From Bradyrhizobium sp. CSA207 (GTDB taxonomy: Bacteria > Pseudomonadota > Alphaproteobacteria > Rhizobiales > Xanthobacteraceae), in the NCBI RefSeq assembly GCF_029051685.1, contig NZ_JAACFT010000003.1:62001-126000 (forward strand): a stretch of 64,000 nt of DNA, in the 5' to 3' direction. Within the stretch, counting starts at the first letter, position 1; every line of letters starts with the position of its first letter. This document shows positions 18,801-27,733 of this stretch, piece after piece. Under the pieces are notes generated by a model. The model ran no database searches. It saw only the letters and a program-made list of their open reading frames with translations, and was not told where the DNA came from. Made by a program: the position numbers and the translations under genes.

Positions 18801-21472
18801 GCGGTGAGCGCGCGCTCTACCTCGGCGGAGGTCATCTTGAGCTGGGCGTTGACGTCGGAGGAGACCGTCATCAGCGACTGCTGGGCGGTGCGCGCGCCGG
18901 TCTGGATCGTCTCGCTGGTGTTGACGACGAGGTTGGTGAGCGAACGCTCGGCGTCCTCGACATGCGAGCGGATGGTGGTGGAGATCATTTCGGCGCGGGA
19001 CATCATGTCCTCGCTGGCCTGGCGTCCGCTGCTCTCGATGCGGCCGGCGACGGCCTCGACGCGCGAGCCGAGCAGGTCTTCGAACTGCGCCACGCGCACG
19101 TCTATGTCGTTGGCGACCGCGCCTACCTTGGTCTCGATGGCCTGTTGGATATCCTGGAAGCGCGCGGTGACCGTGTCGGTCAGATGCATGCTGCGGCCGT
19201 CGATCACCTCGGTGACGCCGGTGATGCGGCGGTCGACCGCCTCGATCGCCTGCGCGGTGCCGTCCGTGAGCGTCGAGGTCAGGAGGCTGAGGCGCGTGTC
19301 GATCGACTGCACGGCCTGCGAGGCGCCGTTCGTTACCGCGGTGGTCAGGTAGGTGAGGCGGGTGTCGATGGACTCGAGCGCCTGCGATGCGCCGCCGGTG
19401 AGCGTCGTCGTGAGGTGCGTCAGCCGCGTGTCGATCGTCTGGATCGTCTGCGATGCGCCGTCGGTCAGCGACGTCGTCAGGTGGGTGAGGCGGGAGTCGA
19501 TCGACTGGATCGCCTGGGTGGCGCCATCGGTCAGCGACGTGGAGAGCGTGTTGAGGCGTTCATCGATGGTCTCGGTCACGGACTTCGTGCGGGTATCGAA
19601 CGACTGTTCGAGCGCCGCAACACGGCCGCCGAGCTGCTCGTCGAAGGTCTTGATGTGGCTTCCGATGGTGCCGTCGAGGCTGGTGATCTTGCCGTTCAGC
19701 GAGGAGTCGAGGTTGCTGACGCGCTCGCCGATCGTGGTCTCGAACTGCACCAGGCGCTGGTCGAGCTGCGCGGTGATCCGACCGCCGTTCGAGGTGAAGC
19801 GGGTGTCGAAATTGTCGACATAGGTCTTCAGCGTCTCGGCGATGTCCTGCGTGCGCTGGCCCATGCGCTCGACGATCTCACCGCCGAAAGTCTTCACGGT
19901 GCGGTCGAACTCGGAGATGTGGCGCGTAATCAATGCGCCCAGCGTGCCGGAGTCGCGGGCGAACTTCTCGACCAGTTCGGAGCCCTGGTTCTTCACCAGC
20001 TCGTCGAACGCGCTCATCTGGAGCGACAGCGAGTCGTGCGCGGTCTCGGTCTGGCTCACGACCTTGGCGACCAGCGTGTTGACGGTAGCGTCGAGGGCCT
20101 CGCTCGCCTTGTCGCCGGAGGTCATGATCTGGCTGGCGAGCCGGTTGCCGGCGTCGTCGATCTTGGCAGAGAGGTCGTTGGAGCGCAGCTCGAGCTCGAG
20201 CAGCAGCGAGTCGGACGAATTCTTCAGGGAATCGTGCACCTGCTCGGTGCGCTCGGAGATGCCGTCGACGATCGCGGCGGAACGCTGCTCGAACTCGCCG
20301 GTGATGCGGTCGATGCGCTCGTTCAGCATCTCATGGACGCGGTCGGCGAGGTCGACGAACTCGTCGTGGACGTGGCCGGTCTTGAAGTTGAGGCTGGTGG
20401 TCAGCCGCTCGCTGGCGTCGAGCACAGCGCGCGTGGTCTCGTTGCTGGCTTCCTCGAGACGGTCGAGCAGGTCGCCGCCGCGCTCGCCGAGCGCGAGGAT
20501 CATGTTGTCGCCGGCGTTGCTCAGTGCCCCCGTGATGTGGGCGCCGCGCTCTTCCAAAGCGCCGGTGATGCTCTTGGCGACTTCGTCGACGCGCGAGGCG
20601 ATCGCGTCCGAGATCAGCGCGATGTCGTGGCGCAGATCGATCTGCACGCCGGAGATGGCGCTGCGGACCTGCTCGGCCTGGCCGACCAGGTTGTCGCGCT
20701 GATGCGCGATGTCCTGGAGCAGCGCGCGGATGCGCACTTCATTGTCGGAATAGGCGCGTTCCAGCGCTGCGACCTCGTTGGCGACCAGCGTCTCGAGCTC
20801 GCCGGCGCGCGCGATCGCGCGCTCGATGCCGTCGCCCATCGCAGCGACCTCGCGGCGGATGGCCTGGCCGACGGTGACCATGGAATCGGAAGCCGAACCT
20901 TCCGGCTCGGAGAAGCGCATCGCCACCTGCGCCATGGCCTGTGCGATCATGCGCATTTCCTGCCCGCGCCAGACCAGGCTCGCCAGAAAGTAGAACAGCA
21001 TGATGGGCGCAAAGAACATCGCGACCAGACCGGCGACGACGAGCACGCCGCCGCTCTGGCCCATGGCGGCCTGGATCGAGGGCAGGAAGCCGACGCTCAG
21101 CGCGGCGCAGGCTGCAAGCCAGATGCCGGCGAAGATGGTGGCGAAAGTGTAGACGCTGCGGGCAGGGCGGCCCTTCTGAAGCGCCTGGAGCAACTGTCCG
21201 ATGGTCTCGCGGTCGTCATTGGCGGCGCGGCGCGAGGTCCGGGGCTCCTCCATCGGCTCGAACACCGCCCGCTCGTTGGCGGCCTGACGCGGCTCGAAGG
21301 CCGGCTCGTCGAACATCGGAGGCGCCGGCGGCGCCACCTGAGGTGCGGATTCATTACGCATCGACGCGTTGCGGCTGGTGTCCGCGGCGGTGTCGCTGAT
21401 GTTCAGGGCTTCCTGGATCGCAGAAAGCGCAACTTCTGTGGGGTCTTTGACCTTTTTCGGAGTGTTCGCCAT
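15833..21472 (-). CDS. Giant coiled-coil membrane protein, likely growth-pole-ring protein (GPR/RgsE homolog)
   Basis: The protein has 1879 residues. It has a disordered, acidic N-terminus (1-90), two transmembrane segments at about 105-175 (SVYTFATIFAGIWLAACAAL and VLVVAGLVAMFFAPIMLFYF), then about 1450 residues of helical repeats, a Pro/Gly-rich linker and a conserved C-terminal helical domain (last 110 residues, from LESLSLDIGRLMDRNLAAEM). This matches the layout of Agrobacterium GPR and Sinorhizobium RgsE, very large proteins that form a ring at the growing pole of Rhizobiales. Such proteins are often mislabelled apolipophorin because of amphipathic 11-residue repeats. Identity is from architecture and remembered similarity. 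CtrA-like boxes lie upstream. Confidence 0.8.
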   Translation of the reverse strand: MANTPKKVKDPTEVALSAIQEALNISDTAADTSRNASMRNESAPQVAPPAPPMFDEPAFEPRQAANERAVFEPMEEPRTSRRAANDDRETIGQLLQALQKGRPARSVYTFATIFAGIWLAACAALSVGFLPSIQAAMGQSGGVLVVAGLVAMFFAPIMLFYFLASLVWRGQEMRMIAQAMAQVAMRFSEPEGSASDSMVTVGQAIRREVAAMGDGIERAIARAGELETLVANEVAALERAYSDNEVRIRALLQDIAHQRDNLVGQAEQVRSAISGVQIDLRHDIALISDAIASRVDEVAKSITGALEERGAHITGALSNAGDNMILALGERGGDLLDRLEEASNETTRAVLDASERLTTSLNFKTGHVHDEFVDLADRVHEMLNERIDRITGEFEQRSAAIVDGISERTEQVHDSLKNSSDSLLLELELRSNDLSAKIDDAGNRLASQIMTSGDKASEALDATVNTLVAKVVSQTETAHDSLSLQMSAFDELVKNQGSELVEKFARDSGTLGALITRHISEFDRTVKTFGGEIVERMGQRTQDIAETLKTYVDNFDTRFTSNGGRITAQLDQRLVQFETTIGERVSNLDSSLNGKITSLDGTIGSHIKTFDEQLGGRVAALEQSFDTRTKSVTETIDERLNTLSTSLTDGATQAIQSIDSRLTHLTTSLTDGASQTIQTIDTRLTHLTTTLTGGASQALESIDTRLTYLTTAVTNGASQAVQSIDTRLSLLTSTLTDGTAQAIEAVDRRITGVTEVIDGRSMHLTDTVTARFQDIQQAIETKVGAVANDIDVRVAQFEDLLGSRVEAVAGRIESSGRQASEDMMSRAEMISTTIRSHVEDAERSLTNLVVNTSETIQTGARTAQQSLMTVSSDVNAQLKMTSAEVERALTAVGTGAANSILSSAREAQSTLVAASGDASNQIKSLSADVERTLSAAGSATAASILAGAREVQTTLVTASSDAANHVKTLTADVQRSLSMAGSATAESITAGARDAQGTLIAASTETANQIKALSSDVQRSLSMAGTSTAETIMTGAREAQNTLVTASSDAASQVKSLAAEVHRSLSQAGQMTAETITTSARDAQSTLLAVSAEQTGQVRSLAAEMQRALATAGGATIEALTSGVREAQGTLISASTDAASQIKSLTTDIERTLTAVGADTASTILNSAREAQSSLTSTSADAASQIRTISTEIERTLSTATANATNDIQTSALNAQNALINASNEASSRVKSSSADVERSVLAASSSFGQAMTGKTDEIVTYVQQQSDRLANMIDAKRGSLVDAIGSKTSQLTLDIDRVTSDALKSIETRGHAFSQTMMGNGSEVARTINSASEIATGAVNKSLKDLEQASRAAIDQSRQVSIAAVTEMQETSKILRTDTVALFERLREGNILLQEVLTGAHDNLNSLERALVTRVADFVSAMNDVTSRNGAATQNLEDQLNVFNSKTTKALLDLGELSTQFDAHGKALVDAAQVVEQSNKNTTASLAERKQALESLVTTIDLRTADLDQRLSRFTGLLDESLAAAEERARDIARVVAETAGAGSAAITRQFEAVRSASEEEHRQTIETMHDIYRQTTDEADAMFKQSAEKFGNLVSSMKQMAFEMHNELEATRNELRRGVLEMPQEAAESTAQMRKVIVDQIEALAELNRIVAQHGRGLDVTTTGRASVQQRQEEPAMAAVGGRGTETRMRDTGSASTLPPPDLGMPASRRTEAPPVAPAGNDQGRDGWLSDLLSRTDANQGAPTGREAPRGRAAPAPQPQAPQGGGNPLESLSLDIGRLMDRNLAAEMWDRYQRGENKAFTKRLYTPAGQKAFDEVARKYRADRNFKGTVDRYVAEFERLLDEVARDGRGPQELRNHLTSETGLVYTLLAHAAGRLG
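17714..18901 (-). repeat. Nine exact-length 44-codon repeats in the RgsE-like gene
   Basis: Nine consecutive units of exactly 132 bp encode 44-residue repeats of the form xxAREAQSTLVAASxDAxxQ followed by (I/V)KSLSADVERTLSxAGxxTAxxI. No unit has gained or lost a codon. Forty-four residues are four 11-residue hendecads, the period of an extended, weakly right-handed helical coil. Confidence 0.85.
19172..19567 (-). repeat. Six exact-length 22-codon repeats in the RgsE-like gene
   Basis: Six consecutive 66-bp units encode 22-residue repeats of the type IDTRLTHLTTTLTGGASQAL plus two residues; the sixth is diverged. Twenty-two residues are two hendecads, so they share the register of the 44-residue block nearer the C-terminus. 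Confidence 0.85.
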
Positions 21473-21650
21473 GTTCAGTCCGAGCCCTCGTTACTTGTAC
21501 GCGTCTCCCCGCGAGCCCTGCGCGCTACGCAAGCCCACAGATCGGATCATGCCGCTTACGCGGATCTCCGAGCCATCCCCACCCGGACGGCTTGTCCGCC
21601 AATTTCCGCAACATCCTATTGGCAGAGCGTCGCGAATGAAATGCCCGCGG

Positions 21651-21665
21651 TTAAGACAATCTTAA
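21651..21665. promoter_or_regulatory. CtrA-like box TTAA-N7-TTAA upstream of the RgsE-like gene
   Basis: TTAAGACAATCTTAA is a perfect match to the TTAA-N7-TTAA core bound by the cell-cycle regulator CtrA. It is about 180 bp upstream of the start at 21472; a further TTAAC lies six bases downstream at 21672. Binding is inferred. Confidence 0.5.
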
Positions 21666-21791
21666 TCATCGTTAACAGGATTGCGCCCTAACGCCTTAGC
21701 AACAAATGAAATTCTCCACCGAACTTGGCCGATTGCGGCGACTTTTCGTCAATAAACCGGCAGAATTACGTAAAACGGCCCAAACATTTCG

Positions 21792-21799
21792 TTAACCAT
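21792..21799. promoter_or_regulatory. CtrA-like half site TTAACCAT upstream of the Hpt gene
   Basis: The octamer TTAACCAT equals the CtrA half-site consensus and is about 70 bp before the Hpt start codon. With the box at 21651 it gives the divergent RgsE-like/Hpt region two candidate CtrA sites. Confidence 0.4.
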
Positions 21800-21869
21800 T
21801 TCCGTGCTTGGGTTGGCGGAACCTTGCCGCCGGACCGGCGGAATGTCGCGCGATGCCGGGGTCTGCGCC

Positions 21870-22244
21870 ATGACGCCTGATCTGCAACGGATGGAATGGA
21901 TGCCCTCGCCCCCGCTTGCGCCCATCGACAGCCCGCTCGATCTCGACCACCTGTCGCGCATGACGCTCGGCGATGCCGAGCTGGAACAGGAAGTGCTGGC
22001 GATGTTCGCCGAGCAGGCGGTCAGGCTGGTCGCGGCGATGGCGGCGGTGCCGGCCGAGGCCGGTGCACTCGCGCACAAGCTCAAGGGCTCGGCGCGCGGA
22101 ATCGGCGCCTTTGCGGTGGCGGACGCCGCCGCCAGCCTGGAGACCGCGATCCGGTCCGGCCATAGCCGGCCCGATGCTTTCGCCGCGCTGAAAGAGGCGG
22201 TGGCCGAGGTCCGCGCCGCGATCGAGGCGATCTTGAAGCACTAG
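21870..22244 (+). CDS. Histidine phosphotransfer (Hpt) domain protein
   Basis: The 124-residue protein is a single Hpt four-helix domain. The phospho-accepting His69 is in the signature AHKLKGSARGIGAFAVADAA. Such proteins relay phosphate between hybrid kinases and response regulators. It diverges from the giant RgsE-like gene and shares an upstream region with CtrA-like boxes, which suggests a link to the cell cycle or polarity. It is not ChpT, which is a larger dimeric protein. Start 21870 was chosen because upstream in-frame codons are cysteine/arginine-rich and unconserved. Confidence 0.82.
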   Translation: MTPDLQRMEWMPSPPLAPIDSPLDLDHLSRMTLGDAELEQEVLAMFAEQAVRLVAAMAAVPAEAGALAHKLKGSARGIGAFAVADAAASLETAIRSGHSRPDAFAALKEAVAEVRAAIEAILKH

Positions 22245-22245
22245 A

Positions 22246-22444
22246 GCCTTTTCCGTTCCGATTGAATCGGAACGGGGCTCTAGATTCTCGTTTTGACGCG
22301 TTTTCTTCACGCGAACCGGGGTCCGCTTCGCTAGAAAACGCTCTAGGCCGGGGCCCGCAGGATGCGGGTGGCTTGCGCACCTAGTCTTTTGTTTTGACGC
22401 GTTTTCTTCACGCGGACCGGCATCCACTTCGCATCAAAACGCTA
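22246..22444. repeat. Tandem intergenic repeats (GTTTTGACGCGTTTTCTTCA type)
   Basis: Two copies of GTTTTGACGCGTTTTCTTCA followed by CGCG(A/G)ACCGG, TCC(G/A)CTTCGC and AAAACGCT lie at 22290-22346 and 22391-22444. A hairpin AGAGCC-GTTCCGATT/AATCGGAAC-GGCTCT precedes them at 22246-22282. This element type is widespread in Rhizobiales genomes. It fills the gap between the Hpt gene and the ferredoxin gene. Confidence 0.75.
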
Positions 22445-22522
22445 TGGCGCCGGGCTGATCGACCCGTTATAGGACAGCCCGGACCCTCCTTTATTCCCTA
22501 GATCGCGGCAGCACGAGCACAC

Positions 22523-22843
22523 ATGGCCAAAATTCACTTTGTCGATCACAAGGGCGAAACCCGTACGGTGGACGTCGAGAACGGCGCGACTGTGATGGAA
22601 GCCGCCATCCGCAACAGCATTCCAGGCATCGAGGCCGAATGCGGCGGCGCCTGCGCCTGCGCCACCTGCCATGTCTATGTCGACGAAGCCTGGCGCGAGA
22701 AGGTCGGCAGCCCGACGCCGATGGAAGAGGACATGCTCGACTTCGGTTTCGACGTGCGCCCGAATTCGCGCCTGTCCTGCCAGATCAAGGTGTCCGACGA
22801 ACTCGACGGCCTCGTGGTGGCGACGCCGGAACGCCAGGCCTGA
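22523..22843 (+). CDS. [2Fe-2S] adrenodoxin-type ferredoxin
   Basis: The 106-residue protein has the adrenodoxin-type cluster ligands Cys40, Cys46 and Cys49 in [17 protein letters not shown], and Cys86 in RLSCQIKV. It is a soluble one-electron carrier, as used in Fe-S cluster assembly or with P450s. The ferredoxin-NADP reductase at 23506 is a plausible electron source. A thioesterase gene on the other strand lies between them. Confidence 0.93.
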   Translation: MAKIHFVDHKGETRTVDVENGATVMEAAIRNSIPGIEAECGGACACATCHVYVDEAWREKVGSPTPMEEDMLDFGFDVRPNSRLSCQIKVSDELDGLVVATPERQA

Positions 22844-22856
22844 GCATTCTTCTGTT

Positions 22857-23324
22857 CTAAGCGGCGGGCGGGACGACCTCGATGCCCCGCTTGCACCAGG
22901 GCGTCAGCTTGGCGATGATCTCCGCCGTGAGCGGTGCCGGCCGCCGCGTCGCCTCGTCGAGCATGACGCCGACCGACGTTGCCGACGCGATGCATTTTCC
23001 TTCAGAGAAAACGACCTGCTCGAAGGTCACCGAGGTTCGTCCCAGTTTGACGACGCCAAGGCCGAGCTCGATCGTATTGGGCCAGCGCAGCTCGGCGCGA
23101 AAATGCATGTCGAGGCGCACCATGATCCAGGCCAGGCCCGGCGGCGTCAGCCCATATTGCGGGCTCTTCATCAAGGTGACGCGGCCGGTCTCGAAATAGG
23201 TGGCGTAGACCGCGTTGTTGACGTGCTGGTTGGGGTCGAGATCGCCGAAGCGGACATTGTCGCCGAGGCGATAGGGGAAGTCCTCCAGGCGCGGCGTCGT
23301 ATCGAGGCGGCTTGGTGCGTTCAC
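22857..23324 (-). CDS. Hotdog-fold acyl-CoA thioesterase
   Basis: The 155-residue protein is of the YbgC/FadM/4-hydroxybenzoyl-CoA thioesterase type. The catalytic Asp lies in NVRFGDLDPNQHVNNAVYAT, followed by YFETGRVTLM. Members hydrolyse short or aromatic acyl-CoAs in the cytoplasm. It is convergent with the ferredoxin gene (13 bp apart) and has no evident operon partner. Confidence 0.87.
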   Translation of the reverse strand: MNAPSRLDTTPRLEDFPYRLGDNVRFGDLDPNQHVNNAVYATYFETGRVTLMKSPQYGLTPPGLAWIMVRLDMHFRAELRWPNTIELGLGVVKLGRTSVTFEQVVFSEGKCIASATSVGVMLDEATRRPAPLTAEIIAKLTPWCKRGIEVVPPAA

Positions 23325-23496
23325 CGGTTGATCTCCGTCATATCCTTCCTCGTTACATCCCAGTTATTTTGACCCGGCAAGTGGGCGCGGCTGCGGGGCG
23401 CTCCCGCTTTTATGCCTTCCCTGATCCATCCCCGTTGGCTAGACAGGCAGGGTTCCTCTGCCCGCTGGGCGGCGTCCCACCGACAACGATCGATAA

Positions 23497-24534
<1,038 letters not shown>

Positions 24535-24640
24535 CGGCGGCGGACAGGGAGGCGATGCCCCATGTTTCTGGTGCTGGAGCCGTTCGCGAAATCGCCGTAG
24601 TCTGCGGCCACTCAAGTCGCGGGTTAGCAAGGTGATCATA

Positions 24641-25252
24641 ATGCTGAATCTCTTTCCCGGCCTTCGGCTGCTCTCGTTCCTGGCGCTCGCGCTGTCGCTC
24701 GGCGCGGCGAGCCCGGCTGCGTCGCAAGTCCCGGCTGCGGCGCAGGCCCAGCCGACTGCTGCAGGCCTTTGGCAAAAGGTCGAAGATGGCAAGACGGTGG
24801 GATGGTTCCTGTTCGTCGATCACAACGGCATCTTCGAGGGCGTGATCGCAAAGACCTTTCCGCGTCCTGGCGACGATCCGAACGAGGTCTGCGCGAAATG
24901 CACGGACGATCGCAAGAACGCGCCGGTGCTCGGCCTTTCCTTTATCCGCGACATGAAGCGCGACGGATTGAAGTATGATGGCGGCAACGTGGTCAATCCG
25001 CGCGACGGCAACATCTGGAAGGCCAAGATGTCGATCAGCCCGGACGGGCAGACGCTGACCATGCGCGGCTTTCTCGGGATCTCCCTGTTCGGCAAGGACG
25101 AGACCTGGACCCGCCTGCCGGACGCCAACATCGCGCAGGTCGACCCCGCCATCGTCGCCAAATACCTGCCCGCTCAGGCCGCCGCGCCCAAACCGCCACC
25201 GGCACCCGCGGCGAAAAAGGGCGGCGCGATGATGGCGCCGCCGAAGCAGTAA
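24641..25252 (+). CDS. Exported DUF2147 family protein
   Basis: The 203-residue protein has a signal peptide (residues 1-30, ending AAS-QVP) and a DUF2147 domain with [20 protein letters not shown], two cysteines in [10 protein letters not shown] and the closing [19 protein letters not shown]. The Pro/Ala/Lys-rich tail is probably disordered. DUF2147 proteins are small periplasmic beta-barrel-like proteins of unknown role. Start 24641 was chosen to give a standard signal peptide. Confidence 0.82.
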   Translation: MLNLFPGLRLLSFLALALSLGAASPAASQVPAAAQAQPTAAGLWQKVEDGKTVGWFLFVDHNGIFEGVIAKTFPRPGDDPNEVCAKCTDDRKNAPVLGLSFIRDMKRDGLKYDGGNVVNPRDGNIWKAKMSISPDGQTLTMRGFLGISLFGKDETWTRLPDANIAQVDPAIVAKYLPAQAAAPKPPPAPAAKKGGAMMAPPKQ

Positions 25253-25310
25253 GGGCGCCGCGACCGCCGCTATGGTGGGTGGGCAGCCGTAGCCGCAGCC
25301 TCACACGCCA

Positions 25311-25416
25311 CTGTCATTCCCCGCGAAGGCGGGGAATCCAGTACGCCGCGGCTTCTCCGTATCCTCTTCGCCTTCTCTGGAATACTGGATCGCCCGATCA
25401 AGTCGGGCGATGACAG
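25311..25416. repeat. Palindromic repeat, family B
   Basis: CTGTCATTCCCCGCGAAGGC then GGGGAATCCAGTACGCCGCG on the left mirror ATACTGGATCGCCCG and CGGGCGATGACAG on the right. It occupies much of the 353-bp gene-free gap 25253-25605, in which nothing else is recognisable. Further copies are at 35943 and 37471, each joined to a family A element. Confidence 0.8.
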
Positions 25417-25605
25417 CGAGTGTGTGGCTCGTGCCGCGCTATCGCTCCAGTAGTTCCCCGGAATGCGCGTTGGCGCCGGATTTGCATAGCTATCGGCAAA
25501 GCTGCTGGGGGATGAGTCGCCGTCTCCACGCCTGCCGCACACCGTGCGGACGGCGGACGGCAGCTTTTACCCCCGCGGCGGTGATTGCGATCCGCGGGAG
25601 ACGAC

Positions 25606-25962
25606 ATGAGACTTGCAAGACCGTGTGCGGCGGCGCTGTTGGGGCTGGCGACGCTGCTGGCGACGTCCGCGCTTGCGCGAGACGACGGGCGCTACGCCAC
25701 CTCGCCGTTAAAACCCTGGTTTGAGAGCCTGCATAGCGAATACGGGCAATGCTGCTCGGATGCCGACGGCTATGTCGTGGCCGACGTCGACTGGGAGTCC
25801 GATCGGGGGCGTTATCGCGTGCATCTCGACGGCGAATGGGTCATCGTGCCCGACGGCGCCGTCATCACCGAGCCGAACAAGATCGGCCGCACCATGGTGT
25901 GGAAGCACTATATCGACGGCCACCCGCACGTGCGCTGCTTCATGCCGGGCAGTATGACGTAG
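25606..25962 (+). CDS. Small exported protein, unknown function
   Basis: The 118-residue protein has a signal peptide (LARPCAAALLGLATLLATSA, cleaved after ALA) and a compact mature part with CCSDADGYVVADVDWESD, HLDGEWVIVPDGAVITEPN and HVRCFMPG. This pattern recurs in Bradyrhizobium exported proteins of unknown role. The conserved cysteines (a CC pair and one near the end) suggest a metal site or disulfide. Convergent with the next small gene. Confidence 0.7.
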   Translation: MRLARPCAAALLGLATLLATSALARDDGRYATSPLKPWFESLHSEYGQCCSDADGYVVADVDWESDRGRYRVHLDGEWVIVPDGAVITEPNKIGRTMVWKHYIDGHPHVRCFMPGSMT

Positions 25963-25971
25963 AGATCGCGC

Positions 25972-26006
25972 GTCATTCCGGAGCGCACCTCGCGTCCCGG
26001 AATGAC
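25972..26006. terminator. Hairpin between convergent genes
   Basis: GTCATTCCGG (25972-25981) pairs with CCGGAATGAC (25997-26006). It lies between two convergent small genes and can act as a two-way terminator, although no strong T run follows. It also resembles half of a family B-like intergenic palindrome. Confidence 0.45.
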
Positions 26007-26014
26007 AGGAGTGC

Positions 26015-26284
26015 TCAGCGCGCCTCGCTCTGCGCGTTCACATTTGCGAGCCGCTTGACGCGCGGCGACAGCACCGAGATCTGCGCGGGTGAGGCGGGCA
26101 TGCCGGCGACGATCATCGCAGGCGTCGCCGATTGTTCGTCGATTCCGGCGGCGCCGAGCACCTGGACCTGCATCGCCGAGATCGGAAATGAATTCACTTC
26201 GTAAGAGGGACGTTCGGCGGCGAATGCGCCGGCCGAGCTGGCAATCATTGCGCCGAGAACGGCGATCATCGAAACAACGCGCAT
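26015..26284 (-). CDS. Small exported protein, unknown function
   Basis: The 89-residue protein has a signal peptide (RVVSMIAVLGAMIASSAGAF-AAE) and a short mature region with SYEVNSFPISAMQVQVLGAA and a Pro/Ala-rich middle. The start at 26284 is preceded by an AGATTTTCC stretch and is the one that gives a proper leader. No family is recognised. Confidence 0.55.
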   Translation of the reverse strand: MRVVSMIAVLGAMIASSAGAFAAERPSYEVNSFPISAMQVQVLGAAGIDEQSATPAMIVAGMPASPAQISVLSPRVKRLANVNAQSEAR

Positions 26285-26487
26285 TGGAAAATCTCCGTGG
26301 AAAATGGCAATCGGAGTTTGGTCGCGGCAATGCCGCAACAGGTTCGCTCCTATGCGAACATTCGATCGCCGTCAGAAGAGTATTTGGTTGCGTGATGCGG
26401 GGGCGGTGAAGCGCGCAGGAAATCTTCCGCGCCAATGTTTCCGGACGGTTTCGCGAGCCCCGTCGCCTGTCTCTCCGTCGGTCGCGC

Positions 26488-27693
26488 CTACGCTTCGTAT
26501 CGGGTCTCTCGCACCACTGCATCCGCGCGGCGTCGCAAGTCCGGGTTGAGCGCAAGCCCGAGACCGGCCGCACGCGGCGCAGACACGATGCCGTTGTTCA
26601 CCGTCGGAATCGCGGTGACGAGATCGCGATACCAGGTCGACAACGTCGCGCGCACGACCTCCTGGAAGATCGCGGTGGGCGCATGCAGCGCCAGATGCAG
26701 ACCCGCCATCAGCGCGACTGGACCGGTGCAATCGTGCGGGGCGAGCGGCTTGTTGTAGGCTTCGGCGAGCGCGGCGATCTTGCGCGCCTCGCTCAGGCCA
26801 CCACACCAGGCGATGTCGAGCATCACCACGTCGATGGCGTCGGCCGCGAGCAGACTGCGGAAGCTCGCTGCGCCCGCCAGCGTTTCGCTGCCGCAGATCG
26901 GCGTTTTCACGCGTCGCCTGAGGTCTGCAAGGCCCTGCACATCGTCCATCTTGCCGAGGGGATCCTCGACCCAGAACACGCCGTAATCCTCGAGCGCGCG
27001 GCAGATGCGCTCGGCGGTCTGTGCGCCCCACAGGCTGTGCAGCTCGCACATGATCTCGATGCGCTCGCCAACGGCAGCGCGGATCTTGCGGAACGGTTCG
27101 AGGCCGGTCTTGAGGTCGGTGAGCGAAATCGAATGGCCGCCGTTGGCGGCAAACGGGTCGAACGGCCAGATCTTCATGGCGCCATAGCCTTCGCTCAAAA
27201 GGCTCTCGGCGAGCGCTCCGGCGTCGCGCATGAAGGCGATCTGGTCGTCATAGGGGCCGAGCGCGGCATCGTCCGCGCCGATCTCGCGGCGCTTGGCGCT
27301 CCTGGTATTGTAGGCGTAGCCGGCGCAGGTGTTGTAGGCGCGGATCTCGAGCCGGCTCGCGCCGCCGAGCGCCTCGTGCACGGGAATGCCGTGACGCTGA
27401 CCCTTGATGTCCCATAGTGCGATGTCGATGGCGCTGGCGGCGCGCACCTCGGCGCTGACGCTGTGGAAGCCGAGATAGGGCGTCAGCAACTGGCGCGAGA
27501 TCGACTCGATCCGGCGGGAGTCCTGGCCCAGCACCAGCGGCGCCGCGAGCTCATGCACGGCAGCCTCAACCGCCTGAGCGCCGCGAAAGCTTTCGCCAAG
27601 GCCGGTCAGCCCTTCGTCGGTCTCGATCTCGACCCAGATCAAATTCGGCCGCTCATCGATGCGGATCGTGCGAAGGGTCGTGATGCGGGACAT
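26488..27693 (-). CDS. Mandelate racemase/enolase-superfamily sugar-acid dehydratase
   Basis: The 401-residue enzyme has the enolase-superfamily capping domain and barrel. A lysine sits in GYGAMKIWPFD, acidic metal ligands in CELHSLW, WVEDPLG and CGSETLAG, and a His in APHDCTGPVALMAG, the pattern of the mandelate-racemase subgroup. It is the last of a run of genes on this strand that encode D-glucarate/galactarate breakdown, 40 bp after garD. A second galactarate-type or other aldarate dehydratase is therefore likely, but the substrate cannot be read from sequence. Confidence 0.78.
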   Translation of the reverse strand: MSRITTLRTIRIDERPNLIWVEIETDEGLTGLGESFRGAQAVEAAVHELAAPLVLGQDSRRIESISRQLLTPYLGFHSVSAEVRAASAIDIALWDIKGQRHGIPVHEALGGASRLEIRAYNTCAGYAYNTRSAKRREIGADDAALGPYDDQIAFMRDAGALAESLLSEGYGAMKIWPFDPFAANGGHSISLTDLKTGLEPFRKIRAAVGERIEIMCELHSLWGAQTAERICRALEDYGVFWVEDPLGKMDDVQGLADLRRRVKTPICGSETLAGAASFRSLLAADAIDVVMLDIAWCGGLSEARKIAALAEAYNKPLAPHDCTGPVALMAGLHLALHAPTAIFQEVVRATLSTWYRDLVTAIPTVNNGIVSAPRAAGLGLALNPDLRRRADAVVRETRYEA

Positions 27694-27733
27694 TGAACGT
27701 CCTCTTGGAGTTTTTGCCGGCGTCTGATCGCTC

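Noticed and set aside
16187..21691. A very long open frame opposite the RgsE-like gene
   Set aside because: It is a by-product of GC-rich repeats and codon bias on the other strand. Its translation is an Arg/Gly/Ala/Val mixture without domain structure, whereas the minus strand encodes a structured repeat protein.
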